64,000 nt of DNA from a virus: positions 1-64,000 of the IMG/VR virus record IMGVR_UViG_3300032516_002690; one strand, 5' to 3'. This document shows, one piece after another, positions 30,434 to 38,204 of this stretch. The position numbers and the translations under genes are program-made. Below the pieces are notes generated by a model. It did no database searches. It was not told the origin of the DNA and was given only the letters and a program-made list of their open reading frames with translations. The first letter of the stretch is position 1; every line of letters starts with the position of its first letter.

Positions 30434-32338
30434 GTGACCTACACACTAAAACTCGGCACAGTCTACGGTACTCCGGTATTTACTCTGCAATGCTGTGAAA
30501 GTGCAGTTAAAAACGTATATGGAGCATCATTTTCCGGAAAAGACAAACTCTGGCGATTCCCTGCATTCTTTCCAGTGCACCAGCTCGTTCTGTCGGACCT
30601 GCCGAAGATGGTGCCGGGACTGCAGTATGCTCCTGAAGTAGTTGAACATGTGCAAAAGCTTGCTGCGCCGGTTACCTTGCCTGATGATTTTAGTTTCTTA
30701 ACGCAACCATACCAACACCAGCGGGACGGTGTGTTGCATTTGCTACAGCGCCCACGCGCCGCGTTGTTCTATTCACCGGGACTCGGTAAGTGCAAAATAA
30801 CGGTGGATTTGCAGCGGATTACGCAAGACCGCATGCTGATACTATGCCCGCTTGTGATGCTTGGCACCTGGGCGGAAGAGTTCAAGAAACATGGCAACGT
30901 CGATGACGTTCTAATCATTGACGGTACCAAAAAACAAAAACAGAGCCGGCTTGAACAAGCACAGGCTAGGGCGCCTGTCGCCACAATCCTTACGTACAAC
31001 GTAGCAACGCTGTACACAGACGACATACTGAAAATAGCATACTCCGCGATTATTGCGGATGAATCACACATGCTTAAGACGCCTTATTCGAAACGCACGC
31101 AAGCCTCTACGTCTCTAGCGCTGCGCGCATCACGTCGAGTACTGTTGTCAGGCACGCCGTCGCTAGGATCTCCCTTCGATTTATACGCACAGTTACGTTT
31201 TCTTGGTACGTATTTCTGCCCTGAGAACTGGTGGCACTTCAGGAAACACTTTGGGGTATTCCACCCAAGCGAAGAGGGTGAAGCCGTACCTAAAATACTG
31301 CTAGGGTTTAAGAATATGGACACGATGAATACTCGTGTCGGGCTCGTTAGTCTCAAGAAGACAAAAGAAGAATGCCTAGACTTGCCTGATCAGCTTATCT
31401 TGGACGAATACTTTGTCGTTACAAATCCTACCAAGCGCGCGTACAACACGCTCATATTAGACCACTGTCTAGGAGCGGGTGTTTCGGTACAAGAGAAAAT
31501 ACTTGCGGGTGAGCTGACGGTAAAAGACGGCCCTGTAATTGATCCGCACGTCATAGCTACAGAGCTCATCGTTAAGCTGAATAAGCTAGACCAGCTAGCA
31601 AGTAGCTTTGTTTATCAAGCTACTAAAAACCCATTACTCTGTGTTGGCTGCCCTAATGCTGCGAAATGTAGCGCAGACGATATATTGCCTTACACGCCTA
31701 AATGCACCGTGAGCCAGCGTGAACCCGCGTCCGTCGTTATGACGTATGCCGATAATTCACGGCTTGAACGTTGTGTAGGATTACTCGAAGCTATTCTAGA
31801 AGATCCCGCTAACAAAGTGATTATTTGGGCTAAATTCATGCCTGAATTGGATGCGCTCGAAGCTGCGATAAAGGAACTAGGAAGTCAGTACGTCCGCGTG
31901 CAGGGCGGGTTTACACGCGAGCAACTCACGCACGCGATGACTACCTTTAACAACGCTCCTGATTGTAGGGTGTATCTCGGTCAAGTAGCTACAGGGGTTG
32001 GTGTAACGCTCAATGCTGCAAACTACACAATTTATTACAATCTGCCTTGGAGTTTAGATCAGTACTTACAATCGCTAGATCGTAATTATCGTATTGGTCA
32101 AACCAAAAAGGTTACGGTGTATCGCCTACTGGGCCGAAACACATTAGACGTATCTAAAGCGGCAGCGCTAGATCAAAAGATAGACTTCAGTCAACTCGTA
32201 ACCTCGAAGTCTGTATGCGCGACGTGCCCCGATTATCATATACGTTGCTCGAAATATAAAATTAAACTGTACGACGCGGAGTGTAAATACGACCGTGAGA
32301 TGATGCGGCAAAAAGCTACTGTGGAGTTAATACCATGA
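30434..32338 (+). CDS. SNF2-family DNA-dependent ATPase/helicase
   Basis: 634 residues from a GTG start with AGGAG at the right distance. Superfamily 2 / SNF2 motifs are seen in order: PYQHQRDGV (Q motif), a P-loop FYSPGLGKCK near 113-120 (a Cys replaces the usual Ser/Thr), DESH at about 208 (motif II), LLSGTP (motif III), and in the second lobe ASYLGQ..TGVGVTLNAAN and QSLDRNYRIGQTKKVTVYRLL (motifs V-VI). The C-terminus carries a Cys cluster (CATCPDYHIRC, CKYD). SNF2 proteins move along duplex DNA and remodel protein-DNA complexes; in phages they usually accompany replication or recombination genes. It heads the plus-strand block, and the next gene overlaps it by four bases. Confidence 0.85.
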   Translation: MTYTLKLGTVYGTPVFTLQCCESAVKNVYGASFSGKDKLWRFPAFFPVHQLVLSDLPKMVPGLQYAPEVVEHVQKLAAPVTLPDDFSFLTQPYQHQRDGVLHLLQRPRAALFYSPGLGKCKITVDLQRITQDRMLILCPLVMLGTWAEEFKKHGNVDDVLIIDGTKKQKQSRLEQAQARAPVATILTYNVATLYTDDILKIAYSAIIADESHMLKTPYSKRTQASTSLALRASRRVLLSGTPSLGSPFDLYAQLRFLGTYFCPENWWHFRKHFGVFHPSEEGEAVPKILLGFKNMDTMNTRVGLVSLKKTKEECLDLPDQLILDEYFVVTNPTKRAYNTLILDHCLGAGVSVQEKILAGELTVKDGPVIDPHVIATELIVKLNKLDQLASSFVYQATKNPLLCVGCPNAAKCSADDILPYTPKCTVSQREPASVVMTYADNSRLERCVGLLEAILEDPANKVIIWAKFMPELDALEAAIKELGSQYVRVQGGFTREQLTHAMTTFNNAPDCRVYLGQVATGVGVTLNAANYTIYYNLPWSLDQYLQSLDRNYRIGQTKKVTVYRLLGRNTLDVSKAAALDQKIDFSQLVTSKSVCATCPDYHIRCSKYKIKLYDAECKYDREMMRQKATVELIP

Positions 32339-32736
32339 AAGTTACATTAGAATTCGAAGAGAGTGATCTCAGGGAAATGCTTACGAGTTATTTCCGGGGC
32401 AATGGTTTTGCAGTCAAGAATCTTGACGAGGTGTGTGCCAAGTTTAAAGACGCTTACATTGACGGGTTGAAAGTCCAAGCTGAGATTATGGTAATGGACC
32501 CGCCGATACCGCAACTGAGCACAGTGGCGCCACCGCAGAATCTAGTCGAAGACGCTGTTGATGATGCGGGTGAACCAGACGACGTGGCTGAGGCTGCCGA
32601 GCCTATGTTGTCACTCAATGATTTAACAGACCCTTCGCCGCGTGGGCGGGTGGTCGGTATAGCCAATACAAAGAATGAATTTGCAGATCTCATCAACGCA
32701 AGTAAACGCATTGAACAAGAACGCCGGAGAACTTGA
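32335..32736 (+). CDS. Hypothetical protein between SNF2 and nuclease genes
   Basis: 133 residues, unknown. The first 60 residues look like a compact alpha/beta unit (MKVTLEFEESDLREMLTSYF, GNGFAVKNLDEV), and the rest is acidic and Ala/Pro-rich (VDDAGEPDDVAEAAEP). The ending is basic. It overlaps the SNF2 gene by four bases and the nuclease gene by one (TGATG), so it is translated as part of the same unit. Possibly an accessory subunit of the nuclease or the SNF2 protein. Confidence 0.5.
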   Translation: MKVTLEFEESDLREMLTSYFRGNGFAVKNLDEVCAKFKDAYIDGLKVQAEIMVMDPPIPQLSTVAPPQNLVEDAVDDAGEPDDVAEAAEPMLSLNDLTDPSPRGRVVGIANTKNEFADLINASKRIEQERRRT

Positions 32737-33614
32737 TGCTTGATAGTATCGACAATGAAGAATTGATTAAGATCCCTGCTGTCGCAGAAGATGAACAATT
32801 CAAAGACAGGCTGCCGAAAGGCTATCTGTCGGTGTCACAAGTTACGCAATACATGAAATGCGGAGAAGCCTATTACTACCGCTACGTTATGGGCCGGCAA
32901 GTGCCGTCGAACGTATTTCAAGTACAGGGTCGCGGTGTACATAAAGCAGCTGAGAAGTTGCATCTGAGCATGATTCAGAATGAGCCTATTGGCGAAGCTG
33001 AGATGCTTCAGACATATTCCGATTTATATGATGACGAGATCAAAACCGCAGTCAGCGAACATAACGAGGACGACGCTGATGAAAAGGATGCGAACGATAA
33101 GGACATCGGCGTCCGTCTCACTAAAAAATATCACAAGGTTGCCCTAGGTAATGCCTGTGACGCTTCGGGCAAACCCGTGCCTGCGGTACAGCCCATAGCA
33201 GCAGAACGTGTTGTCCGCGTCAACATCATTACAGAAGAAAGCTTGGTCATTCCGTTTCTCGGAGTAATCGATCTAGAAGAACGTAATGCGATTGCTGACC
33301 TGAAGACAAAAAAGAAGGCCTCGTCACAGGCTGACACCGACAACAGCTTGCAGCTGAGTCTCTACGCGCACGTTACGGGAAAACCCCTAGTGCGTCTAGA
33401 CCAACTAGTCAAGCCAACAAAGACCCTGCCTGTGCGTTTTATTCGAACGGAGTCGGTGCGTACAAAGAATGAAGTTCTGCATGCACTTGATGTAGTATCG
33501 CAGGTTGCACAGGACATTGCGTCGGGTCGCTTCAGAAAGACCAATCCTGAAAATTGGTGGTGCACGTCTAAATGGTGCCCCTACTGGAGCGATTGCCGCG
33601 GACGGAGGCGCTGA
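32736..33614 (+). CDS. PD-(D/E)xK nuclease, Cas4/RecB-like, with likely Fe-S cysteines
   Basis: 292 residues (ATG at 32736; an in-frame TTG just before is unlikely). A Cys in YMKCGEAYYYRYV at the N-terminus and three Cys near the end (WWCTSKWCPYWSDC) match the four ligands of the iron-sulphur cluster in Cas4/AddB-like nucleases. The core has GVIDLEERNAIADLKTKKK (D...D-x-K), the PD-(D/E)xK active site, and QLSLYAH, which resembles the Q-x-x-x-Y motif of RecB-family exonucleases. Such enzymes process DNA ends in recombination-dependent replication. A second one is at 37401. Confidence 0.8.
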   Translation: MLDSIDNEELIKIPAVAEDEQFKDRLPKGYLSVSQVTQYMKCGEAYYYRYVMGRQVPSNVFQVQGRGVHKAAEKLHLSMIQNEPIGEAEMLQTYSDLYDDEIKTAVSEHNEDDADEKDANDKDIGVRLTKKYHKVALGNACDASGKPVPAVQPIAAERVVRVNIITEESLVIPFLGVIDLEERNAIADLKTKKKASSQADTDNSLQLSLYAHVTGKPLVRLDQLVKPTKTLPVRFIRTESVRTKNEVLHALDVVSQVAQDIASGRFRKTNPENWWCTSKWCPYWSDCRGRRR

Positions 33615-34046
33615 GTGGCTGACAACTATTGGGACAACTCGGGCGGACAGCCCAACCTATCACGCCTGCCTATCGAAGTACGCGAGGGAATGGCCCGGCC
33701 CATTCCGATGCGCGACGATGAAGTCTACGCAGCGGTCATGATTTTCAAACAGTCGCCGGGGCTCAACCACCCTAACGGGCGTTGCAATGTGGTTGCATAT
33801 CGCACAACAAATAACGCAGTTGTGCCGATGGACAAGGGTATTCAGTTGGACTTTTCGGAGTTCTCCGGTAAGTTCCCGCTGGCCACCGTTGTGATTGATG
33901 TAAAGGGAGCCGAACCCTTTGTAGCGAATCTCTTGCGGGCCTACGCAGAACTCGGCGGTGACGTACAAGCTGCCGTTAAACGCGCAGGTATCGCACGCAC
34001 GACCGCAGAACACACCGCTTACTTTGAAGAAAAAAGTAACGATTGA
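33615..34046 (+). CDS. Hypothetical protein in the replication block
   Basis: 143 residues from a GTG start one base after the upstream stop, with GGAGG at eight bases. Not recognised. It looks globular, with alternating strands and helices (EVYAAVMIFKQSPGLNHP, CNVVAYRTTNNAVVPM, FPLATVVIDVKGAEPFVA). No catalytic motif. As the last gene of the SNF2-nuclease set, it may serve DNA processing. Confidence 0.5.
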   Translation: MADNYWDNSGGQPNLSRLPIEVREGMARPIPMRDDEVYAAVMIFKQSPGLNHPNGRCNVVAYRTTNNAVVPMDKGIQLDFSEFSGKFPLATVVIDVKGAEPFVANLLRAYAELGGDVQAAVKRAGIARTTAEHTAYFEEKSND

Positions 34047-34048
34047 AC

Positions 34049-34076
34049 TTGTTCATGTCGTAAGGCGTTATATATA
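34049..34076 (+). promoter_or_regulatory. Candidate sigma-70-like promoter
   Basis: In the 91-base gap after the gene ending at 34046, TTGTTC (34049-34054), a 16-base spacer, and TATATA (34071-34076) form a plausible promoter for the small genes that follow, with TTGAAC at 34043 as an alternative upstream hexamer. An imperfect repeat around it (TAAGGCG / CGCCCTTA) could give a weak hairpin. Confidence 0.4.
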
Positions 34077-34137
34077 AAAGGCGCCCTTAATACGGTAAAA
34101 GAGTATACACTTCTGCAACTCTAGCTCAGGAGGCTAT

Positions 34138-34305
34138 ATGCAGAAGTACGGCGTGGATGAGACACCTAGTTTAAACAGAAAATACGGCGAAACAGATCTT
34201 GACGTATGCCCGCTATGTGGGGCACGGTTACAAAAACATGGACATGTTGTTTTATGTCCAACACACGGATCAGAGCCTTTCGAACATGACGATAAGCAAA
34301 CGTAG
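34138..34305 (+). CDS. Small zinc-ribbon protein
   Basis: 55 residues from an ATG with a very strong AGGAGG ribosome site (six bases away). The protein contains CPLCGARL and LCPTHG, giving a CxxC...C.xH pattern typical of a small treble-clef or zinc ribbon, with no other domain. This gene is short but the ribosome site and cysteine pairing support it. The next gene starts inside its last codons. Likely a small nucleic-acid or protein-binding accessory factor. Confidence 0.6.
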   Translation: MQKYGVDETPSLNRKYGETDLDVCPLCGARLQKHGHVVLCPTHGSEPFEHDDKQT

Positions 34306-34537
34306 CAGTATTGTACGCTCCATTAGTGATTTAGTCACACAGCGTGCAAGCATCATACGTGCGTTGTACATCGTCAGCGTTGCAACGAATGGGCCGAGAG
34401 ACGAAATACTAGCAGAGTTTCATCAAGCAGTCGGTGACGTACTTGAGGGGGTAGCGTTATCACAACTCGACCTAGCTTTCATCAACAAAATGAAAGTTAA
34501 AGAGGAGGCAGCTTGGTTAAGGGACCGCAACGAGTAG
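34286..34537 (+). CDS. Hypothetical small helical protein
   Basis: 83 residues beginning MTISKRSSIVRSISDLVTQR. The start is the ATG at 34286 inside the end of the zinc-ribbon gene; an open frame reaching further upstream overlaps that gene and is not needed. The protein is helical and charged (QRASIIRALYIVSV, DEILAEFHQAVGDVLEG). No family recognised. Confidence 0.5.
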   Translation: MTISKRSSIVRSISDLVTQRASIIRALYIVSVATNGPRDEILAEFHQAVGDVLEGVALSQLDLAFINKMKVKEEAAWLRDRNE

Positions 34538-34710
34538 TTAGTTACGAATTCACGCACACTGCAAATGATCCAGCAACTGTCGTGTTTGTTTCGCCGTTCA
34601 GAACTTTCCTACAAGTAGTTGACGAGATTATTCGTTGGCTACAGCTTCCACATATTGTTTCTGCATTCGCTAGTATTGCTGCGTTTCTGCGCAGCCTGTT
34701 TACAAACTAG
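34513..34710 (+). CDS. Hypothetical 65-residue protein with hydrophobic C-terminus
   Basis: Starts at TTG (34513) with AGAGGAGG just upstream, overlapping the previous gene. The C-terminal half is a hydrophobic helix (VSAFASIAAFLRSLF preceded by IIRWLQLPHI), perhaps amphipathic or membrane-binding. No family recognised. It precedes the ParB-like gene by 12 bases. Confidence 0.45.
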   Translation: MVKGPQRVVSYEFTHTANDPATVVFVSPFRTFLQVVDEIIRWLQLPHIVSAFASIAAFLRSLFTN

Positions 34711-34722
34711 GGGTTTCACGAA

Positions 34723-35733
34723 ATGCCAGCTAAAAAGCGTAACGTTACAATACCGTTCGAAGCAATTATTGCGGATACGGACTTCAACGGTCGGGTTGAA
34801 TACCCAGATATCGATGCCCTGAAACAGTCCATTATGGACGACGGGCTGCTGCAGCCAATCGGAGTATCGCAGAAGAATTCCGGTTCCGATACAGATGGAC
34901 AGAAATTCTTCCTTGTATACGGCTTTCGCCGCTACTTCGCCATATCCAAGATTCGTGATGAACTTGGACCTGACGCGTACGCGACGATCGATGCAGTGCT
35001 CAATGAGGGAAACCTGGAGGAACTCCGGGTACGAAATCTCAAAGAGAATATCGAACGTAAGGCTCTGACCACTTTCGAAATTGCCCAACAGGTCAAGCGC
35101 TTGGTGCTTGCAGGCCTGGAACAGCGTGAGATTGCAACGCGGTTGGGACGCAACCAGTCGTGGGTAAGCTACCACCACAAGGTTGCGACGCAACTTTCTA
35201 CACAAGCCCAGCAAGCTTTAAAAGCTGGAGATATCACGCTAGAGCAAGCGCTACACATCGCCGATGTGCCTGAAGAACAACAGAACGCGTTGGTGACCCA
35301 GGTACTTAGCGCGGATACGCGTGCAGATGCGCGCAAGTTACTGAAGGAAGCCGCAAGCGGAAGCGGCAAGCGTCGTAAATATGCCAATAAAGGACGACCT
35401 ACGTCACGTAACCTGATGCAGTGGGTGAGTGACGCGTCATTCGAAGCTGAGTCGCGTATCAATGACAAACACGACAAGGCCTTCTACAACGGTGTCGCGG
35501 CAGGTATGCGGGTAGCGCTGGGTGACCTCGAACTCAAAGAGCTCAAGGCTGTGGATAAGTATTCCGACGTAAACTACCACGCGAAGGACAATAAAACGGA
35601 GGACGAACCGGAGTTGGTGAGTGTAGATCCAGGAGACGACGAAGATGTGGCGACGGCTGAGGCCGATGCGGCGCCTGTTAAAAAGAAGCGCGGACGTCCC
35701 AAGAAAATTGTGACGGCTTCGAACACTCTCTAA
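34723..35733 (+). CDS. ParB/RepB-like DNA-binding protein
   Basis: 336 residues. Residues about 1-110 form a ParB N-terminal (CTPase/nuclease-like) domain: IPFEAIIADTDFNGRVEYPD (box I), GLLQPIGVSQ, and YGFRRYFAI (variant of the GERR motif, box II), ENIERKALTTFE (box III). This is followed by a helix-turn-helix (EIATRLGRNQSWVSYHHKV). The C-terminus is acidic, then ends in an AT-hook-like KKKRGRPKK. ParB proteins load on parS DNA and act with ParA in segregation, but no ParA gene is in this window. In phages such proteins can also act as transcription or replication regulators. An AT-hook motif also occurs in the phage DNA polymerase. Confidence 0.75.
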   Translation: MPAKKRNVTIPFEAIIADTDFNGRVEYPDIDALKQSIMDDGLLQPIGVSQKNSGSDTDGQKFFLVYGFRRYFAISKIRDELGPDAYATIDAVLNEGNLEELRVRNLKENIERKALTTFEIAQQVKRLVLAGLEQREIATRLGRNQSWVSYHHKVATQLSTQAQQALKAGDITLEQALHIADVPEEQQNALVTQVLSADTRADARKLLKEAASGSGKRRKYANKGRPTSRNLMQWVSDASFEAESRINDKHDKAFYNGVAAGMRVALGDLELKELKAVDKYSDVNYHAKDNKTEDEPELVSVDPGDDEDVATAEADAAPVKKKRGRPKKIVTASNTL

Positions 35734-36413
35734 TTCATGCGTGCTGCGGCGCTGCGCAATTTAGTAATTGCGGTCTCGCGCAGTTGCCGTACCCGCTCTC
35801 CTGTTATTTCTAATATACGCCCTATCTGCTTTAGCGTTTTAGGGCCTGTGTGAATACCGAATGACGCTTTAATGATGTACGTCTCACGTATAGATAAATT
35901 TGTAATGTCGAAAAGTTTTAGCAGACTTTGCTGCATCTCAATGGTTACCGCGTAACCATCTATACTAGAGTCTTCATCACTGATAGTGTTTTCGGTGTAT
36001 TCCGTCGTATTAGGACTGCGTATACCCTTCGCCATTGCGTGCGTAGGTACGTGTACGAGTCCTAGACGGCGGCCTTCTTCACGCATTTCGTGGCGTACCC
36101 ACCAACTGGCGTATGTCAGAAACCGAGTGCCTGCCTCAGGTTTAAATTTAGTCAGCGCGCGAATTAATCCAATATTGCCCGCAGCTATCAAGTCTTCTAA
36201 GGTCTGTCGTTCCATATGGCTGCGTGGATGCTTGCGGGCTTCGGATATAACGTAACGTAGTGCGCCTTTGACTATTAAATCTTTTGCTTTTGCGTCTTTG
36301 GTGTTCTGATAGCGTCGGATGAGTTCTCGCTCGTTCTCGGCGGTTAGCATACTCGTTGCTTCAACTTCTTTATAATAACGAGCAAGCGAATCGTTGGACG
36401 GTTTTGAACTCAT
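35730..36413 (-). CDS. RNA polymerase sigma factor (sigma-70 family)
   Basis: 227 residues. Region 1.2/2 is seen as LARYYKEVEATSMLTAENERELIRRYQ, then RYVISEARKH, DLIAAGNIGLIRALTKFKPE, and TRFLTYASWWVRHEMR, close to bacterial sigma-70 (conserved AGxxGL and ...F.TYA.WWIRxxI). Region 4 is clear at the C-terminus (PKTLKQIGRILEITGERVRQLRETAITKLR), a helix-turn-helix like the -35 recognition helix. Regions 1.1 and a full region 3 appear short, as in compact sigma factors. It should direct polymerase to phage promoters; whether it serves the host core or the phage-encoded beta/beta-prime chains is unknown. It converges with the ParB-like gene, sharing four bases at their stops. Confidence 0.88.
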   Translation of the reverse strand: MSSKPSNDSLARYYKEVEATSMLTAENERELIRRYQNTKDAKAKDLIVKGALRYVISEARKHPRSHMERQTLEDLIAAGNIGLIRALTKFKPEAGTRFLTYASWWVRHEMREEGRRLGLVHVPTHAMAKGIRSPNTTEYTENTISDEDSSIDGYAVTIEMQQSLLKLFDITNLSIRETYIIKASFGIHTGPKTLKQIGRILEITGERVRQLRETAITKLRSAAARMN

Positions 36414-36493
36414 GTTTCTCTCTCAGCTATTGTGCTGCTACACAGTTTGGGGTAGCTTACCAGTTCGTCAAACAGCCTCAGAGGGCATCCAGC

Positions 36494-37348
36494 ATGAGCA
36501 ACGAAATTCAGAAGTATGATGACACAATCAACAGCGTATCGACACTACTCAAAGCCTATGCAGACACCGTTTCCGATACAGCACTAGGTCTGAAGATTCA
36601 AGAATTGTCAGAGCAGACAATCACGACAGTGAAAGGGATCGAAGGTCCCCAGCGTTCCCGGATCACGCAGTTGATGTTGAAACAGAATATGTCGAATTCG
36701 TCGATGATACCATCGAACACTGCCGCCGGGCAATTGTATACGTCCAAGAGTGATCATATTGGGGATAACCTCGAATTTATCCCGATTTTCACACACAACA
36801 TGCGCACCAAGTGGGGCGATGATAAAGTAGAATGTCGCTCACTCGATGCGATTACAGGCTCGAAGTACGGCGAATGCGCCAAGTGTCCTTACGGACGTTA
36901 CGTCCCAGATGAACGCCCTGATTGCAGCAAAGGCCTGAGCTATTACGTAATGGCCAGCGATTTGTCTGCGTTGTACAAAATCGACTTTATTAAGACGAGC
37001 GCCAAAGCAGGTCGCTCTATAAGTCAACTAGCGTCACCGCCGCATCTGTGGACACGCTCGTTTATTCTGTCGTCTGAGCGCGTCGTACAGCCCAAGGTCA
37101 ATTACTTCATACTCAAAGTAGCAGTGACAAATCACCGCACTTCACCGGAAGTTGCCAAGGTTTGCGACATGCTATTTGAATTCTTTCAGAATAGCTACCG
37201 AAAGGCCGTGCTTATGCAGGCCGAATATAGCCGTATGGGCACTACCGGCGGTGGCGGCGGTGGCGGCGGCGGCGGCGGTGCCGGCGGCGTGATCCCCGCT
37301 GAGGGCGAAGAAGTCCCACAAGAGATCAATTTCCGCGATTCCGTTTGA
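36494..37348 (+). CDS. Probable ssDNA-binding protein
   Basis: 284 residues from the ATG at 36494 with AGAGG upstream; the open frame extends further but the extension would overlap the sigma gene's control region and looks unreal. The protein has an N-terminal helical part, a beta-rich core with a Cys pair (CAKCPYGRYVPDERPDC, possible zinc site), and aromatic strands (PHLWTRSFILSSERVVQPK). It ends in an 11-residue glycine run and an acidic C-terminal tail (EGEEVPQEINFRDSV). This layout, an OB-like body plus Gly linker plus acidic tail, is characteristic of phage SSBs. The gene lies before nuclease and primase-helicase genes. The fold itself is not proven. Confidence 0.6.
   Translation: MSNEIQKYDDTINSVSTLLKAYADTVSDTALGLKIQELSEQTITTVKGIEGPQRSRITQLMLKQNMSNSSMIPSNTAAGQLYTSKSDHIGDNLEFIPIFTHNMRTKWGDDKVECRSLDAITGSKYGECAKCPYGRYVPDERPDCSKGLSYYVMASDLSALYKIDFIKTSAKAGRSISQLASPPHLWTRSFILSSERVVQPKVNYFILKVAVTNHRTSPEVAKVCDMLFEFFQNSYRKAVLMQAEYSRMGTTGGGGGGGGGGGAGGVIPAEGEEVPQEINFRDSV
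37246..37287 (+). repeat. GGC/GGT trinucleotide repeat coding for poly-glycine
   Basis: A run of GGC and GGT codons encodes 11 glycines in the linker of the ssDNA-binding protein. Such repeats expand and contract easily, so linker length may vary between isolates. Confidence 0.7.
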
Positions 37349-37354
37349 GTGATT

Positions 37355-37392
37355 AGCAGCGCAGTATCTGAGAGATATTGCGCTGCTTTTTT
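37355..37392 (+). terminator. Rho-independent terminator after the SSB gene
   Basis: Stem AGCAGCGCA.GTAT / ATAT.TGCGCTGCT (13 pairs including one G-T) with a seven-base loop, directly followed by TTTTTT (37387-37392). It lies seven bases after the SSB stop codon and only 9 bases before the next gene's ATG at 37401. It should end most SSB transcripts. Confidence 0.85.
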
Positions 37393-37400
37393 AGGTGCCC

Positions 37401-38204
37401 ATGTCAAAAGCTTTGCCTTTGTTGAAATACGCCGCGTGGTCGCCTTCAAAAGCTTCTCTCGCAGGTACTTGTCCTCTAGCGTTTAAATACCGCTATATCG
37501 ATAAAATACCTACCGGCGACAAAGGTACTGCTGCCAAGGTGGGAGTAACCGTGCATAGAGCACAGGAGTTACTCCTACAAGGACAGTCGATCCAAGACTG
37601 TCTCGATAACGCTATTGCTGAATCAGAAGCCGAGCTCACGTACAATGATCAAGAGAAAGTGCGCTCCTTCGCACAGAACATGTTGGAATTCCAGAAACGC
37701 ATAAATAAATTCACAGTGAATAATCCTGTGAGACAAACGCTACTGGAATCCAAATGGGCTGTCACCGCAGGGTTTAAATCTTGCGAGTTCTTTGACAAGG
37801 ACGGTATCATTCGCGGCATCGTGGATATGTCCTTGGTCTTGGAGAGTGACTATGTTATCGTCTTCGACCATAAGTCTGGAAGAGTCCGCCCCGCGTCTTA
37901 CTATAAGACGCAACTAGACTTCTACACGGTTATGGCGCTCGCAGTTTTTCCTCATTTAAAAGGGGTTCAATGCGCCCTACACTACGTAGCACACGGTAAA
38001 CTTGAATGGGGAAGTCCCGTTGCGCCTCAGTATATACGTGAGGTATTGCAGCCGTGGTTGCTTGGCTATTTGAATAAAAAAGCTGAGCGGGTAGACGCAG
38101 CTATTGCAACGCCGGGGGCGCATTGCAAGTGGTGCGATTTCCGTGAAATTTGTACGTTCCGGGGGATTGATGGCGAAGCAAGAAAAGGGGCCGAAAACAC
38201 CTAA
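37401..38204 (+). CDS. PD-(D/E)xK nuclease, Cas4/RecB-like (second copy)
   Basis: 267 residues. Conserved features: LAGTCPLAFKYRYI (N-terminal Cys), GTAAKVGVTVHRAQE, GIVDMSLVLESDYVIVFDHKSG (D...D-x-K), TQLDFYT (Q-x-x-x-Y type), and CKWCDFREIC (three Cys). Together with the first Cys these suggest an iron-sulphur cluster, as in Cas4 and AddB-type exonucleases. It differs considerably from the nuclease at 32736, so the two are paralogues or independent acquisitions. ATG at 37401 was chosen; a GTG two codons earlier is possible. It overlaps the primase-helicase gene by 35 bases, so the two are probably coupled. Confidence 0.8.
   Translation: MSKALPLLKYAAWSPSKASLAGTCPLAFKYRYIDKIPTGDKGTAAKVGVTVHRAQELLLQGQSIQDCLDNAIAESEAELTYNDQEKVRSFAQNMLEFQKRINKFTVNNPVRQTLLESKWAVTAGFKSCEFFDKDGIIRGIVDMSLVLESDYVIVFDHKSGRVRPASYYKTQLDFYTVMALAVFPHLKGVQCALHYVAHGKLEWGSPVAPQYIREVLQPWLLGYLNKKAERVDAAIATPGAHCKWCDFREICTFRGIDGEARKGAENT

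Noticed and set aside
34199-34285. N-terminal extension of the gene at 34286
   Set aside because: It overlaps the zinc-ribbon gene in another frame; the ATG at 34286 gives a normal short overlap.
36356-36493. N-terminal extension of the SSB-like protein
   Set aside because: The extension runs back into the sigma gene start region and its residues look random; ATG at 36494 has a ribosome site.
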